DNA from: Powellomyces hirtus
Taxonomy: Eukaryota; Chytridiomycota; Chytridiomycetes; Spizellomycetales; Powellomycetaceae
Direction of reading: 5' to 3'
NCBI GenBank assembly: GCA_025526995.1
Contig: JAHLKG010000023.1
Span: forward strand, 62,001-126,000
DNA length: 64,000 nucleotides
Positions 24,182 to 36,296 of the stretch are shown piece by piece. The translations under genes and the position numbers were made by a program. The number at the start of each line of letters is the position of its first letter. The first letter of the stretch is position 1. The notes under the pieces were generated by a model. The model did not search any database and was not told where the DNA came from. It was given only the letters and a program-made list of their open reading frames with translations.

Positions 24182-27100
24182 TCACAACAACTCTGGGTTA
24201 TCCAAATTCAGGAAATGCATCAAAAACAAGCGTCGTTTCCTAACCACGACGTCCTCCTGGGCCGACGCCGCATTGGCGGCCGCGGCCGAGGCTTTGTTCT
24301 GTGGGAGGGTTGACGCGCTCGCTGACGGTGATGTCGGGTTCGACGACGACGACGATGATGCTGCTGCTGATGCTGATGATGCCGCGACGTTGATGTTGCT
24401 GCTACCGCCCGTTCCGCCACCGATCATCACTTTTCCGGTCGTGTGTGATTGGGTTTGTGATTGTGCCGATGCGGGTTGCGTTTTGGAGAGCGAGAGGCCG
24501 GATTTGCCGGTACTGATGGTGGCGTATTTGATGTTGATTCCTGACGGGTAGGTGGTGGTGGTGGTGGTGGAAGCGGGTTTGGGGAGGGTGGAGGTGGATG
24601 TGGTGGCGGAGGACGTGATTCCGGGGGCAATTGCTCCTTTAATGATGGGTTCGGGGACGGTGTTGCCACCACTGGCGGTGGTGAGGAGGGTGCCGTCGGC
24701 GAGTTTGGGGAGGCGGAGCATGGCCGGTGCGAAAATGTCGGCTGGGTGGAGATGAAAGTGAAGGCCATAACAAAATTTAGAGTGTCAGGTGGTCGGGTCA
24801 TATGGGGATACGTATATGTATCATTTTGATGAAACTTACCCAACCGCTCCACATCCAACTCTCCTCTCCCCTTATAATTCTCGACAACCGCGCGCAAGAA
24901 CTTGACGAGATACTTGAACACATTATAGCTGGTCGGCGGCAATCGCATGACCGTCTGTCTCGCCGCAACATACGTCAAGTAGCCTTCCAGGGTGCAGCGC
25001 ATCGACATGGATGTCGGGACGACCGATTCTTCAAGGCTGTCCAAGAACCGGAGGAGGGTTTCGGCCATGGACGCGACCGCAACGGCGCGGCCGCGGGCGC
25101 GGGGTAGCGGCACAGAGTGGGTAGCTGGCTCGAGGGAGGTGGTGGAGCCGAGCCCGAGGAGGGTGGTGGTGTGTGGGGTGGGCACGTCTTTGAGGAGGGT
25201 GTCGAGGTCGAGGTGGACACTGTCGCGTTTGTCGACCGGGGTGCGGGAGCCGCTTTCGGCGTCTGCGGAAGGGTGTTGTGGCGGTGTATCGGCTGCGGAT
25301 GTTCGGCGGGAGAGGTCTTCGGGGGGACTTTCGTCTCCGTCGTCTGGATCGTCCTCGGGATAGGCCGCCGCAGTGTCCGGGTCGAGTAACAGCACCGTGA
25401 GGTCGAACTTGACCCCCGTGTCGAGGCATTCGCGGATATATTCTTCAATGGCCGGGTCGCCCCCGGACGTGAAGAGATTGTCGACATCCATGCCGTAGCG
25501 GAACAGGAAGTCGACCATGCGCCACAGCTGGTACGGGATGCTGAATCGGTTTTCCGCGTCGAGGGCAGGCGGGTCCGGGCTGAGCCCGTCTTCTTCAGGT
25601 GCGGCCGCTCGCTCCGCGAACGCGCCATCATCGATAGCGCCGCCCGAGTCGCCCATGACGACGGGTGAGACAAACATGGTTTTGCGTTCGCTTGTCGACC
25701 ACTCCCGCACGGGTCGGACAAACTTGCACAGCGCTTCCACTTTGGTTCCAAAACAGCTCGGCAGCCAGTTTCCTGACACGGAGAGAAAGTGATCTTTACC
25801 GTTCTCTGTGTGCAGGATCAGAATGTCGTCCAGCGTGTCGGTCATGGCATTCAGGGTCGGCACCGTCTGGTTGTCCACCAGGATCGTAACATTGATCTTG
25901 AGCTGATCGCCAGGTAACAAGGAGCTCACGGGTGGGTTGACGTAGCACCATGGTTTGCAGGGCTGGCTCTGGTCCGGCTTGGGCACGAACCGGTATTGCG
26001 CAATCACCTGTCCCTTGTTCTCTACAAGCAGTGTCTTGGTGACGGGGACATTGTAGCGGATATCGCCGAATTCGAGAATATTGGTAGTAATGTGCAGATC
26101 GGGAAGGGACTCGTTCTCAAACTTGTCAAGCTCGCGCGTAATGTCCTCGTTCACAGCCATCAGTTTTGCCTTGTCCAGCGTGCGGACCGCGGTTTCGAAC
26201 AGTGCCATGATGGGCTTGTGGTCGCTCAGTGTCAAGTCCATGCAGCTGCGATACCATTTGGGGCATATCCACAAAGAGTCATCGACATGTAACGGGTTCT
26301 GAAACCATAAAATTCGATCGCAAAAGGATGGTGTACGTTTCTTTTCGCTCGTGTCAAACGTGTTTGTCCCAATATCATACTTGAACGTTGGCGCAAATGT
26401 GATGGCCGCTTCGTTAAAGTCATGGAAAGCCCGTCGGGCCCGTTGTTCGATCAGCAGCTGATCGAATTTGAGCAGCTGCTTCACGTCGCCTGATTTTAAA
26501 ATCTGCTTGACATCGGTATCGGGGAGCGAAATCCGGTAGTTCAGATCGCCGAGGAAGAAGAGATGGTCGGTGTCAAAGATGGTGAAAACGTTTTTGCCCG
26601 CATTTTCACTCGAGGAAGCTACAGCATTCTGGCGGGCATCGTAGAAACTTGCAACCCACGGATTGTTGTGAGCGTAGGCGGTGAAATCGGGGTACTGAGC
26701 TGTAAGCGGAAACGTGATTCTCCGGCAAATCTCGGCATAATCCGAGTTTCGGCGGTCGACCATACTCGCGTCAGCAGCCAGGTGAGAATTCACGAAACAG
26801 TAAAAAGAATCGTAAAACCGGAACCTGATGGCGGCCGCGCCTTTGTTTCCCTGCGCGAATGACGAGTTTGTGTGAGATATCCAACTTTCCACTCCGAATG
26901 CATGATCGTATCCATTACCATCATGCCTAAAAGCCCAGTGCCTAGATATTCCGCGGAGACCTCCCGCACATGCTCCTTCTCTGCCTCATTTACGTACAGT
27001 ACGATCAGCATTCCCACAAGTTGTTTGGAAACAACCTAACAAGAGCAAAACTTCATAAGTCATTATAGATAGATTGCCAATGCCGGGTTTGTATAACTCA

Positions 27101-28679
27101 CCTTCACAAAGTTGTGCGTCTTGGTTTTCAACGCATTCTCTATGCCTTTACACCACTCGTCCTCCTTGGTGGTATCGCTATATAGATACGCGCCGGTGTT
27201 CAGATCAAGTTCCTGAAATCTGAGCGTTGGAGACAGTATGGTGAGCGGGAGTCAATCCTATACGCTGGACGACGCATACCCTAGAACATATAATGATGGT
27301 TCTTCCCCCACGGCAACCCGAAGCCATGGGAATAATGGCTGTGTAGGCGATTGTCCATTCACGTTCCAAGATCCCACAAAGATGCTATCAACCCAGCGCG
27401 TGTCAGATTCGCATCTCCTCCCATTTTCATCAAGGAAAACTGCAAAGCATTTACCGTTTTTGCTCGAACGCGGCAACCTTAGTTTCTCGCGCGCGAAGTT
27501 CCCTTGCTGCCCAACCTTCCTTGATTGTCTTGATGCTGCTGCCGCTTACGGAATTGTCGAAGCTAATGAAAGGGTTGGCCATTGTCGCCTGAGCACGATC
27601 TGAAGGCGGGCGAGTGTGCCGGAGGTAAGTTCTCGCACCGCGTAATGTGATATCTCAGAACCTATCGCCATACCTTGCTCAGCTTCCTCTGTAAAAAAGC
27701 ACAGAGGTCAATTGGGCTCTCCAAAGACCTGAGAAGATATCATGCTCCACTACTTACCGGTATGCCCTGCTTGTTTGAGCGCCATGCTGGCGCTCTTCCT
27801 ACTGTGTTCGTAGAACTGCATCCATGTATGCGTGCCACCGTCAACGACGTAGTTCCTTTGTTCTGCAAGCGGCACTTTAGGTGTTGACGCGATGGTAGGA
27901 CGCGCAAACGTGCTGCATCATTCTTACGAGCCACGGCCATCAGTCGCTTGAGCTCAACCAGCATCGGCTGAAGCTTCTCCAGCGCCGCCGTTTCGAGCTT
28001 CATTTCGCGATTTCCAGAAGACAGACGCAAGGTGAAATCTAACGACAAAGACCTGGTCAACTCAATTGAGCGCCTTCTGATTATGGAAAGAGGGAGCCGT
28101 GTTGTGACGGGCATCCACTGATGAGTATTTACCGGTTCTACTCGGAGACAAGCGTTCTGGATCATCAAGCTTCACGGCCTTGCTCTGAGCTGTTCGCATG
28201 GTATTCAAATCGGTCAGCATGCCTTCTTGCATATTGCAACATGATAATCAGGGGCGCGGCACTCACACACGGTTAAGCGAAAGTCGGAAAAGATGGGCAG
28301 CATGTCGAAAACCATAGCCGTGTTGCCCGCTCTTCGTTTGAGGATGAAGACACTATGAAGAGAGCCATAGCGTCAACAAACAGGTCTAGATCTTGGTCCA
28401 TGCATCTTTTGCGGCTCTCTCATCGCCCTTGGTCTTCACACCGCAACCAGCCCTTGTTGGGTTTGCAGGCCTCTTTTCAGAGCTCAGCTCGCCCTGATTG
28501 CGAAGGAAACGAAATGCCCAGACCTACCCGGCCTCTTCCCCACCCTGGACGTTTCTAAAGACAGCTAGACATCTTCGTTTCCGCTCTCCAGTCTTTTTGA
28601 CATAGTTGAGTTCGAGGGACACTGGACAGGTCTCTGTCGGCCTGAGCATTGCGGCTATCGCATCTTGGTAAGATGTCAT
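24182..28679 (-). CDS. OCRL/INPP5B-type inositol polyphosphate 5-phosphatase
   Basis: Twelve exons: 28679-28528, 28352-28267, 28222-28133, 28038-27928, 27862-27758, 27688-27674, 27599-27455, 27384-27280, 27219-27102, 27035-26919, 26850-24840 and 24741-24182. They sum to 3615 nt, 1204 residues. An N-terminal PH-like domain (about 1-165) ends in the helix A-A-L-E-K-L-Q-P-M-L-V-E-L. The phosphatase core runs from F-V-G-S-W-N-V-N-G-Q-S-P (about 238) through F-L-G-D-L-N-Y-R-I (about 449), F-C-D-R-I-L-W and L-S-D-H-K-P. An ASH-like beta domain and a RhoGAP-like domain follow, the latter with the D-I-F-A-P-A-M-L-R motif, and the tail is Ser/Thr-rich. The enzyme family removes the 5-phosphate of PI(4,5)P2 on endosomes and Golgi. 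Exon 6 is only 15 nt and one intron is 44 nt. Confidence 0.9.
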
Positions 28680-29295
28680 GGTTGGTGGGGGGCGCCAGAC
28701 AACGGGGACCTTGTGCAGCAATGGGTGAATGCGTGCGTGGAGAGTCAGGTGCCGAGCTTTATATAAGGGGAATGTAGCTTCCTTCGTTGTATGTTCTTGT
28801 CAATTGTTGTTGCAGTACGTCGCCGTCGTATAAGGATATTCTTGCTGCATCAAGAGTGATGACAACGTTTGTGCGATTTTGCCAATCACCCAGTCGATCA
28901 CGTAAGCATCACATCACATATTGACTTGCACAGCCTTCGAAACCCATTCGCTCTGAATCCTTTTGTTTTTTGTTCTTTCAGTGATCACCGAGTGAGTGAT
29001 CGACCAGAGTGTGCCTTGTGAGGGCCTAGTCGCACTCATAATCGCAGCAGGTCTGCCAAGGGTTAGGGTTTGGGGTAGGAGTGCCATGCAGCTTTTTGTA
29101 TGTAAAGAGAGTCTCGTGAGGGCGTTCACTTTTTGAAGTAACAAACACAGCCACATGGAACACTCTTTCGCGTCGTGCTTTGCTGCCGCTGGATCAGCCC
29201 AACTTCACACTTTTTATTTTTCGCTATTTAAGACCCTGGACAGGCCTCCTGCTCACCTCCCGTTGCACCACAGCGAATCAGCACATCCACCAGAC
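28680..29295. promoter_or_regulatory. Divergent promoter, 5-phosphatase and dehydrogenase genes
   Basis: About 0.6 kb. It contains TATATAA near 28761 (minus-gene side) and a TTTTTATTTTTCGCTATTTAAG stretch near 29210-29232 upstream of the dehydrogenase. No other feature is seen. Confidence 0.4.
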
Positions 29296-30429
29296 ATGAC
29301 TACAGGAGAAGAGTTCGCGGGGACCTTGCTCCTCATGGTCCCTCGAGTCCTCAACGACGAGTGGATGGAAGCCTTCCGCAGCGTCCTTCCAAAGGCGACC
29401 ATATACTCTTTCGCGCACGACCAGGGCAAATACGACGTGAAGGATGTTGAAATACTCGTTCTCACAAAGCCGGCGCCTGGTATGGGCTCACCCTCGCATC
29501 GTCACGGCGCGCCTCTCGTCATCTCACCGCCCGTCGGCTTCCTCTAGGCGACATTGCCAAACTGTCCCACCTCAAACTCATCGTCTCCCTGTCTCGCGGG
29601 GTAGACCCACTGCTGAAAGACACGACCTGGGACCGCTCCATCCCCGTCGTCCGCCTGCTCGACCCGTCAGCGACTATGTCGATGGTGGAGTCGTGTCTCG
29701 CCCACGTACTCGTCGCTCACCGGTTCCACAATGACTATAGACGCCAGCAACAGAGCTCGACGTGGAAAAAGATCCCGCATGTGGTGGCGAGGAACAGAAG
29801 AGTCAGTGTGCTGGGGTTGGGGGATCTGGGGCTTGCGTGCGCGAATGAGGTGGGCTACCCAATTTGCTGATGGATGGCCTCCTACGAGCGGCTTTTCTCC
29901 GTTGATGCTGATATGGTAGCACCTTCTTTCGCAAAAAAAGCTGGCACGATTTGACTTTGACGTAGCAGGCTGGGCGCGATCCGACCGTCCCCGCCCCTCG
30001 GCCGACCCCCGAATCCAAATGTTCCACGGCCCAGACGGCTTCCACACCATTCTCCGCCGCTCTGACATCCTCGTCATCCTCCTCCCACTCACACCCGACA
30101 CCCAAAACCTTCTCAACAAGGCCACACTCTCACTCCTCCCGGCCACCGCCACCGTCATCAATCTCGGCCGCGGTCCAGTGATTGTCGAGCAGGACCTCCT
30201 CCAACTTCTTGATGACGGCCACATCTCGCATGCGGCCCTTGACGTATTCTGCGTCGAACCGTTGCCGAAGGAAAACCCCTTTTGGCAACACCCGCGCGTG
30301 ACCGTTATTCCTCACATGGGCGCTGACGGTGATCCGCTAACCCAAGCTTCCCATATACATGATCATCTTTGCCGATTGGCAGCAGGAGAAACGTTGCTGA
30401 ACTTGGTGGACACCAAGACTGGTTACTGA
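29296..30429 (+). CDS. D-isomer 2-hydroxyacid dehydrogenase, GhrA-type
   Basis: Three exons: 29296-29479, 29548-29849 and 29941-30429. They total 975 nt, 324 residues, normal for the family. The Rossmann NAD(P)-binding motif G-L-G-D-L-G starts near residue 145 and runs over the second intron into A-R-F-D-F-D-V-A-G-W-A-R-S-D-R. The catalytic Arg is in I-N-L-G-R-G-P, the Glu in L-D-V-F-C-V-E-P-L-P and the His in V-I-P-H-M-G-A. The F-W-Q-H-P-R-V-T-V-I-P-H segment resembles glyoxylate/hydroxypyruvate reductase A. The likely reaction is NAD(P)H reduction of glyoxylate or hydroxypyruvate, but the exact substrate is not shown by sequence. An in-frame upstream ATG at 29155 exists; 29296 was chosen because the residues after it begin the conserved domain. 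Confidence 0.88.
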
Positions 30430-30589
30430 TGACTCTGTTCTGCCTTAAATAGTGGTAAATCTGCCTGTAGACTAGAACGGCAGCATAGAGCACTGTCGTA
30501 TAAATTCGATCACAATAGATGGATGTATCCCATGGATCACCATGCGATCCCACCTAGGCCAGGGGGTATATGTATATGGAAAAAAGGCT

Positions 30590-31184
30590 ATAGTATCAGA
30601 TCACTCATCAAACTCGTTGCAAATATCTTTCAGCACGGTTCTTCTCGCCGCGTTCCCGTCTCGCACACCACGTGTTGGACATGTAACCACACCACCACCA
30701 CGTCAAATGCGCCATCCCAAACGTCGCTTCCACGCCTGCGGGGATCATCAACGCATCTTGGCCCATCTTGTCCACTCCCCAGCGCACTGCCCGTGAAAAA
30801 CGAGCAGTACAGCGGGATCAGCACGCGAGAGAGGCGAAAGAGGCGCCTTGAGCAACGTGTGAGCGGTCCATGGCGTAGGATGCCATGATCGCACATGCGT
30901 CCATGATCATGATCATGCCGTATCTGTGAGAAACGCACGATGAGAAGATCCAAATCGATGGCCTCACAGAGGATCGAGCAAAGACTAGCCGCGGCTGGGC
31001 CCAGATGTCTCGCATAGAAGTTCCCGCCCACTCGACATTAAGCCAAATCCATCCCTCCTCTCGACATCCGGGTTCCATTCTACGTCCCCACCACGTGGCA
31101 AGCTACGATTAATGTCGAAGATGTGGAACACTGTACCAAAAACCATTCCAATCAAGAGCGTCCTCCGGCCACGTAGCAAGCTCA
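30590..31184 (-). other. Possible spliced membrane-protein remnant below PIG-P
   Basis: Several open stretches on the minus strand look protein-like. One begins at the ATG at 31185 (hydrophobic, L-I-G-M-V-F-G-T-V-F-H). One follows a good acceptor near 30931 (Y-G-M-I-M-I-M-D-A-C-A-I-M-A-S-Y). One ends near 30600 (R-W-G-V-D-K-M-G-Q-D-A-L). They could not be joined into one clean frame. The middle stretch resembles an inner membrane segment of YoaK/DUF1275 proteins. It may be a decayed gene. Confidence 0.3.
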
Positions 31185-31963
31185 TTTGTACAGTATTTGA
31201 TTCACAATCGACAGCGGTATGTCCTCTATCTCCGGTATGGAGTCTTCACTGGCCAGCTTCTTCAGCTTGTGCGCATCAAGCGGGAAAGCCAACACTTTGG
31301 CCTTTTCCTCTATGCAAAAACAAATGGATGGATAATCGGTTGGTGCGGGTATTAGCAAATTAATAGGCCGTCATGGTTTTGGGTCGGCCTTACCACTTAT
31401 GGTATCAAATGAGGTCAGCGGCGGTGTGCGATACAGGTTTGTTCCAGTGAACATGAGGATTGTAAAGGGGATTAGACCTAGGATGTAGACGGGGAGGACG
31501 AGAGCCCACCACCTGGTCCGGAAATCAATGTTTGAGTTTACGCGCATACTCGGCGCATCCCCGTTTTCCAGGAAATCATGCCCAGGGCTTACCGTGTTGG
31601 ATAGTAGTAGACTCCAAGTCCATTGATAACCTCATCCGAACATAGAGCCCAGACCAAATATGTTGCTGCGGAAAAAGTTGTCAAAGGTTATAATCCGGTC
31701 CAGTGTTGCAATGAGATAGCCTGAGCCAGTTTCCAACCGAACGCGACAAACGAAGTGAGGTAGACCACAAAACCGTAGTATTCGCGAAACTCGGAAGAGG
31801 ACTGGGTAGGCACGGGTCCGGTTGGTGATGCAGGTGGAGACGGCATGTTTGTTTCGTTCAGGTAGCGGTTGACCAAAGTGTTGTCGAAAGAGTGCCATCC
31901 GGCGTTGCGCGCTGTCGCTTTTTGTTCCTGCTCTTTTTGTTGTTGTTGTTTCTTCGACTCCAT
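31182..31963 (-). CDS. PIGP: PIG-P/Gpi19, subunit of GPI-GlcNAc transferase
   Basis: Four exons: 31963-31738, 31665-31593, 31512-31394 and 31309-31182. They sum to 546 nt, 181 residues. The PIG-P domain starts at Y-Y-G-F-V-V-Y-L-T-S-F-V-A-F-A-T-Y-L-V-W-A (first membrane helix). It continues with Y-Y-Y-P-T-R-W-W-A-L-V-L-P-V-Y (second helix) and T-P-P-L-T-S-F-D-T-I-S, and ends in S-I-P-E-I-E-D-I-P-L-S. These are the conserved blocks of the family. The protein is an ER membrane subunit of the enzyme that starts GPI-anchor synthesis by moving GlcNAc to phosphatidylinositol. A ~55-residue Q/K-rich N-terminal extension precedes the domain; an internal Met just before it is the alternative start. 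The stop codon overlaps an ATG of a downstream same-strand ORF. Confidence 0.92.
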
Positions 31964-32060
31964 CCCTCTTCTTCTCCTCTGCCATCAGCCATCCGTCTGC
32001 TCCATCTCCCTCTCTTCTCGCAACTGTCCGATTTTCTCTTCCCGCCCACGCATTGACTGC

Positions 32061-32644
32061 TCACCTCGCCGCAGATGAAACGTCGAGGATCCCAAGATGG
32101 CCGGCCCCACTAACCCCCGCGCGAAAAATGAAGGAAAAGATGCTCAATGCATACTTTCTCGCGCTCGCCAATTGTCCCAACACCAGCGCCGCGGCCATTT
32201 GCGACGTGTTTCCCGTCGTATGCGACACCGACACGGCAAACTGTTCAAACAGCGTCACCGTGTTGATGTAATCCGCGACCATGGCCAGCACGGATCCAAA
32301 GAATGACACCGCAGAAATGCGATGTGCGCAGAGAGAGAAAGTATCCCGTCGGTGGCGTATTGGGGTGCGGAGGCAACGCGAGCGAGGATGTGCCCGTTGC
32401 GGTTCGTTCAAAGGTGACCCCTGCACCTATCGTGTATATTGAAGATGCCGTCCGTGGTGAAGCGAGCGGGGTGGTGACGGGTCGAGGAACTCGGACGAGA
32501 AGGGTGTCGTGCTGCGGTCGGCTCGGGCGACGACTGGGTTACGACGATCGCGGGCAGCTGGGTGTGGGCTTGATCATTGTCGGGGAAGGTGACAGTGGAG
32601 TGGTTGACGGACGGTGGGAACAGTTGGGTTGTCAATTTATTCAT
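32061..32644 (-). pseudogene. N-terminal fragment of a YoaK/DUF1275-like membrane protein
   Basis: An open stretch encodes V-L-A-M-V-A-D-Y-I-N-T-V-T-L-F followed by V-S-V-S-H-T-T-G-N-T-S-Q-M-A and a second hydrophobic helix. This matches the first two helices of DUF1275 proteins, whose signature is a T/S-H-x-T-G-N turn. The frame stops at 32061, about 100 nt before the PIG-P start, and the other four helices are not found in place. A plausible 5' exon starts at the ATG at 32644 (Ser/Thr/Pro-rich) but lies in another frame and needs an intron that could not be fixed. An ATG at 32282 inside the first helix is another possible start. Either a truncated gene, or a gene whose remaining exons lie beyond PIG-P. 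Confidence 0.45.
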
Positions 32645-34316
32645 ATGAAGAAAGCAGGGAGCAGCAATCAAGGGTGGGATGTGGTGAAAAGATAAAGGTG
32701 CAGCGGTAGTAAAGCTATCAAGTTCGAGATTATGTGGAGTGGATCTACAGCAACGCTTTGACAAACGATGACCAACACCTGCAATTGCGTATGTTGGGGA
32801 GAAAGCAAGGAGTTCACGGTATACACAAGAGAACAAACAACGTGGGATGGACAAGTTCACGGCGGCGTAGAGGAGCGGTGGGCGGACGGCGCTGAGTCCT
32901 ATCATTGGTTTGGCAGGATGCGGCTGTGCATGTTCTGTCGATTCATTGCGTCCTGTTCATGGTTTCCATTGCACGCGAGGCAAGACAAGGTTCGCGGGGG
33001 ATGGGATTGTCAAGAACCATTAAGATGATCCGTTTCCCATGTATTGGTTTACCGTTGCCGAAAAGCGTGTTAGGAAGAATCAGCGGGCTGGGATCCAAAA
33101 GAGCGGGCTGTGGATACGCTAGTTTCGCATGTGAGAAAGTGCCGGTTTGACACGCGCGACATTTCCCCCGCGCGAGCGTTCTTTGAGGGTGCAGTGATAG
33201 ATAATACAATCAGTTGGGTCACAGACAAAAAAGGACTGTTCGCCACGAATGCCCGTTTCCGATCTAAAAGCGTCAACTCATCAGTTGCCAATCTTTCAGA
33301 CGGCGGGGTTTTACAATCCTGGTCTATATGCGGGGATGCGATGACGAGCGAACGAGTGCTTAGATTTCGGCAATCGCCACACGTTTGGAAAACTAAAAGG
33401 TTTGAGTTGTGCGGCTGTGCAGACACTCATCATCCCATCATATCTATTTACATATTCGATATTAATATACAAAACACATTGGCGCGGGAAGCAAAATACA
33501 TACGACGTTTGCTGGCTTGCAGAAACTGCTCAAAGCGCATGCTAAATCATAAGTCATCCCCTGCAGTGCCCCTTCAATCGGCCAAAGGTTTAACGACACG
33601 TGACGCCCATTGGCTGGCTCCATGTCGCCCCTCCTGAAAACATGACGATGGGATGGGATTGGAATTACGGGATGGGTAATGATAGGATAATGATACATGT
33701 GTCAATATAGTCGATGAAATTTACTCTCTGATGAAACTGTGTAACAGCCGCATTCAGGTTGAGGTTATTGGGAGAGTATTGAGGCATACCGACCGTACTT
33801 GGTTCCCGATTTTGAGACAAGATCGCTTAGTCAGCAACAGGACGTCAAAGCTCCGACAAAGTCCAACGAACCCCATAGCAGAATACTAGGCTACAAGGTG
33901 CGTGATCGAGGGTATTATGCTAATTCAGAAGAACCCTCCGACGCAAGGCATCATGACTAACATACAGCCTCATATATTGCCTCCTTTCTTTCTGGGTCAT
34001 ATTGTTTGTTGGCCAGCGATGTGGGGCTAAAAATAACGTATGGTAGTACTGGCCATGGTCCGATGAGAATTTTAACGTCCCATGATCTTGTTGAGGCTTT
34101 TGGGGGTGCTGTTGTGAAAGTTGATCGATATATCAAACGGTGATCGCTTCGTGTAAAAGAACAGAGCACACACAGACTCCCCTCACGCTAGCATCTTGTC
34201 AACTTAGTAAAGATCTAAAGTAGACGGGCTCAAAGATCATCCTTATTGCAAAGGTCCGGTACAATAGTAGGTTGCAACCCTGGCATCGATCAATTATCCA
34301 CCAGTCTACAACAATC
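32645..34316. other. Long unassigned spacer
   Basis: AT-rich, particularly 33400-34200. The longest ORF (33110-33637, +) shows no domain, membrane segment or conserved block and was not called. The 3' part is the promoter of the PA-TM-RING gene. Confidence 0.4.
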
Positions 34317-36296
34317 ATGGATTCCCAGCCTCAGCATCAACAACAGCAACAACTGCAGCGGCAGCAACAGAGATATGCGGATCCGCTCGGTGATGGCAGC
34401 AACCACCACGATCGCATTACGCAACGTCTGGCCTTCATGTCCGCCACCGCAACCCTCATCGCGCGAGTATGGCTGATTCTAGTCATTGCCGCCCTAGTGT
34501 TCATCATCATTCAACCGACCACGGGTGGGATCTCCGACTGGATTGCCAGTACAACTACCAGTACCAGCAGTAGTAGCAGTGACAATGGGGAGGCCCGGTA
34601 TCGAGAGTACGGCCCTTCCCCGCCACCGCCGCCGGCACCTGCGTTAGAGATGGCGTGGACGAGCGATGAGGAGGAGGATAGTGGCATGGCGGGCAAGAGC
34701 GGGCAAGTGCGCGAGATGCTGGTTAATATCACCTATTTGCCTTTCACCACACAAAGCCCCACAACAACAAGTGCAGATTTGACCCACAAACGCCGCAAAC
34801 CCGAGACGTTGACAGCCGTGCCAGCCTTGTTTGGAAGGAAATTCGACCATCCCATTCAATTTCACCTCATCACCATTGAAGGTCAAACCGGGTGCATGCC
34901 GTTCACGGTCGACCTCAATCCCGCCGAACTTGAAACCTCCGCCGGCGAGATCTACATCCTGCTACCGAGAGGCGGGTGCCCTTTCGACACCAAAGTGCGC
35001 CACGCACAGCAAGCGGGGTTCACGGGTGTCATTGTGCACAACGTGGTCTCTTCACAACAGCAGGACCTGCCTGTCAAGATGCAGACAGTGGACGGCAAAA
35101 AACCGGCCGACATTGTCATCCCCGCCCTCTTCCTCACCAGCGCCGACGGCAGAAGCCTGCGGGACGCAACCCATGACATTAGCATGCCCCACATGAGAGC
35201 TGTGCAAGTTATCGGGACCCCTTTGGATGTCCAGGTCACACCCGCCAAATACGCCGAATCGTCATGGACTACCCGCAATGGGAGATATAAAGATGGCCGA
35301 CGGCGAAAGCAGCAGGGATACCCTGTCATTGACCCCGATCAAAACTGGGACGGTGTCTTCGAAGGGTTCTGGGGCGACGCCTTCATCTCGGCCGTGTGCC
35401 TCATCTTGGGTGCGCTGGGCGCCATGGCGGTCGGTGCATCTCTCGTTCTCCTGCACAACCGCATGTTTGATGCGTTAGGGATCGAATACACCAACACACT
35501 AATGCGCAACCAGCATACCAACGACAACAATGCGGCTGCGGCGGCTGCGGCTGCGACTCGCAATCTCGCACGGGTGGTGATTTCAACAGATGGCGAAATG
35601 ATGGTCGAGCGCATCAGATTGCCGTTGAGGGAATTGACCCAGGACGATGTCGATCAGGCTAAAAAGGGCGCAGGGCAATTTGCCTACCCTCTCCCATCTT
35701 CGTTCACCAGCAGCGCGCTGGAGCGCAGCAGCAGTAGCGGCACAATTGATGAGGACGGCAGCGAGGTCTACACAAGTATCATCAAGGTTGCAGAGAAGAA
35801 GCCGCTTTCCACCGATTGCTGCGCAATCTGCATTGATGAGTTCACTGCGGGTTGTCGCGTTAGAGAACTCCCATGTCGACATTGCTTTCACGATTTATGG
35901 TGAGTTTTCGCCTCAACATTATCCATCACCCATTCAGCCCATCTAATGCAGTTCTTGTCCTTCCTCTTTAGCATCGACCCATGGCTTCTCCACCACGCTC
36001 TCCTCTGTCCCGTCTGCAAGCGTGATATCATTCCCTCCCATCACCTCAGTCCCGCGTCCCCCCTTCATCCAGCCACCACCGGCCCCGTTGTAGCAGGCCC
36101 GCCACCGCCGCGCCACATCTCCTCCATCGCCATCATCGTCGATGATCAGGCGCCGCTGGTCCGCCCGGCCAATGCAATTGGTGCGCGCCGACATCATCAA
36201 CCACCCATATCGTTTGGGAATGCGTTCAATGCGCTTGCGGGACATGTGAGGGGAATGCTGTTGGGTACGGATAGAGGGGATAATGAGGATCGGTAA
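34317..36296 (+). CDS. PA-TM-RING E3 ubiquitin ligase (RNF13-like)
   Basis: Two exons: 34317-35899 and 35972-36296, giving 635 residues. A Gln-rich N-terminus is followed by a membrane anchor at about 43-62 (V-W-L-I-L-V-I-A-A-L-V-F-I-I-I). A protease-associated domain covers about 150-320, with L-P-R-G-G-C-P-F-D-T-K and A-G-F-T-G-V-I-V-H-N. A second membrane helix is near 365-388. The RING-H2 finger spans the splice site: C-C-A-I-C-I-D-E-F, C-R-H-C-F-H, then D-P-W-L and C-P-V-C-K. The order PA, TM, RING defines a small family of membrane ubiquitin ligases of endosomes and vacuoles; the substrates are unknown. Unlike most members it has two predicted membrane segments, so the first may be a signal anchor. 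Confidence 0.9.

Noticed and set aside
33110..33637. 175-codon plus-strand ORF
   Set aside because: No conserved block, no membrane segment, AT-rich setting and no splice partners; length is within chance for this window.
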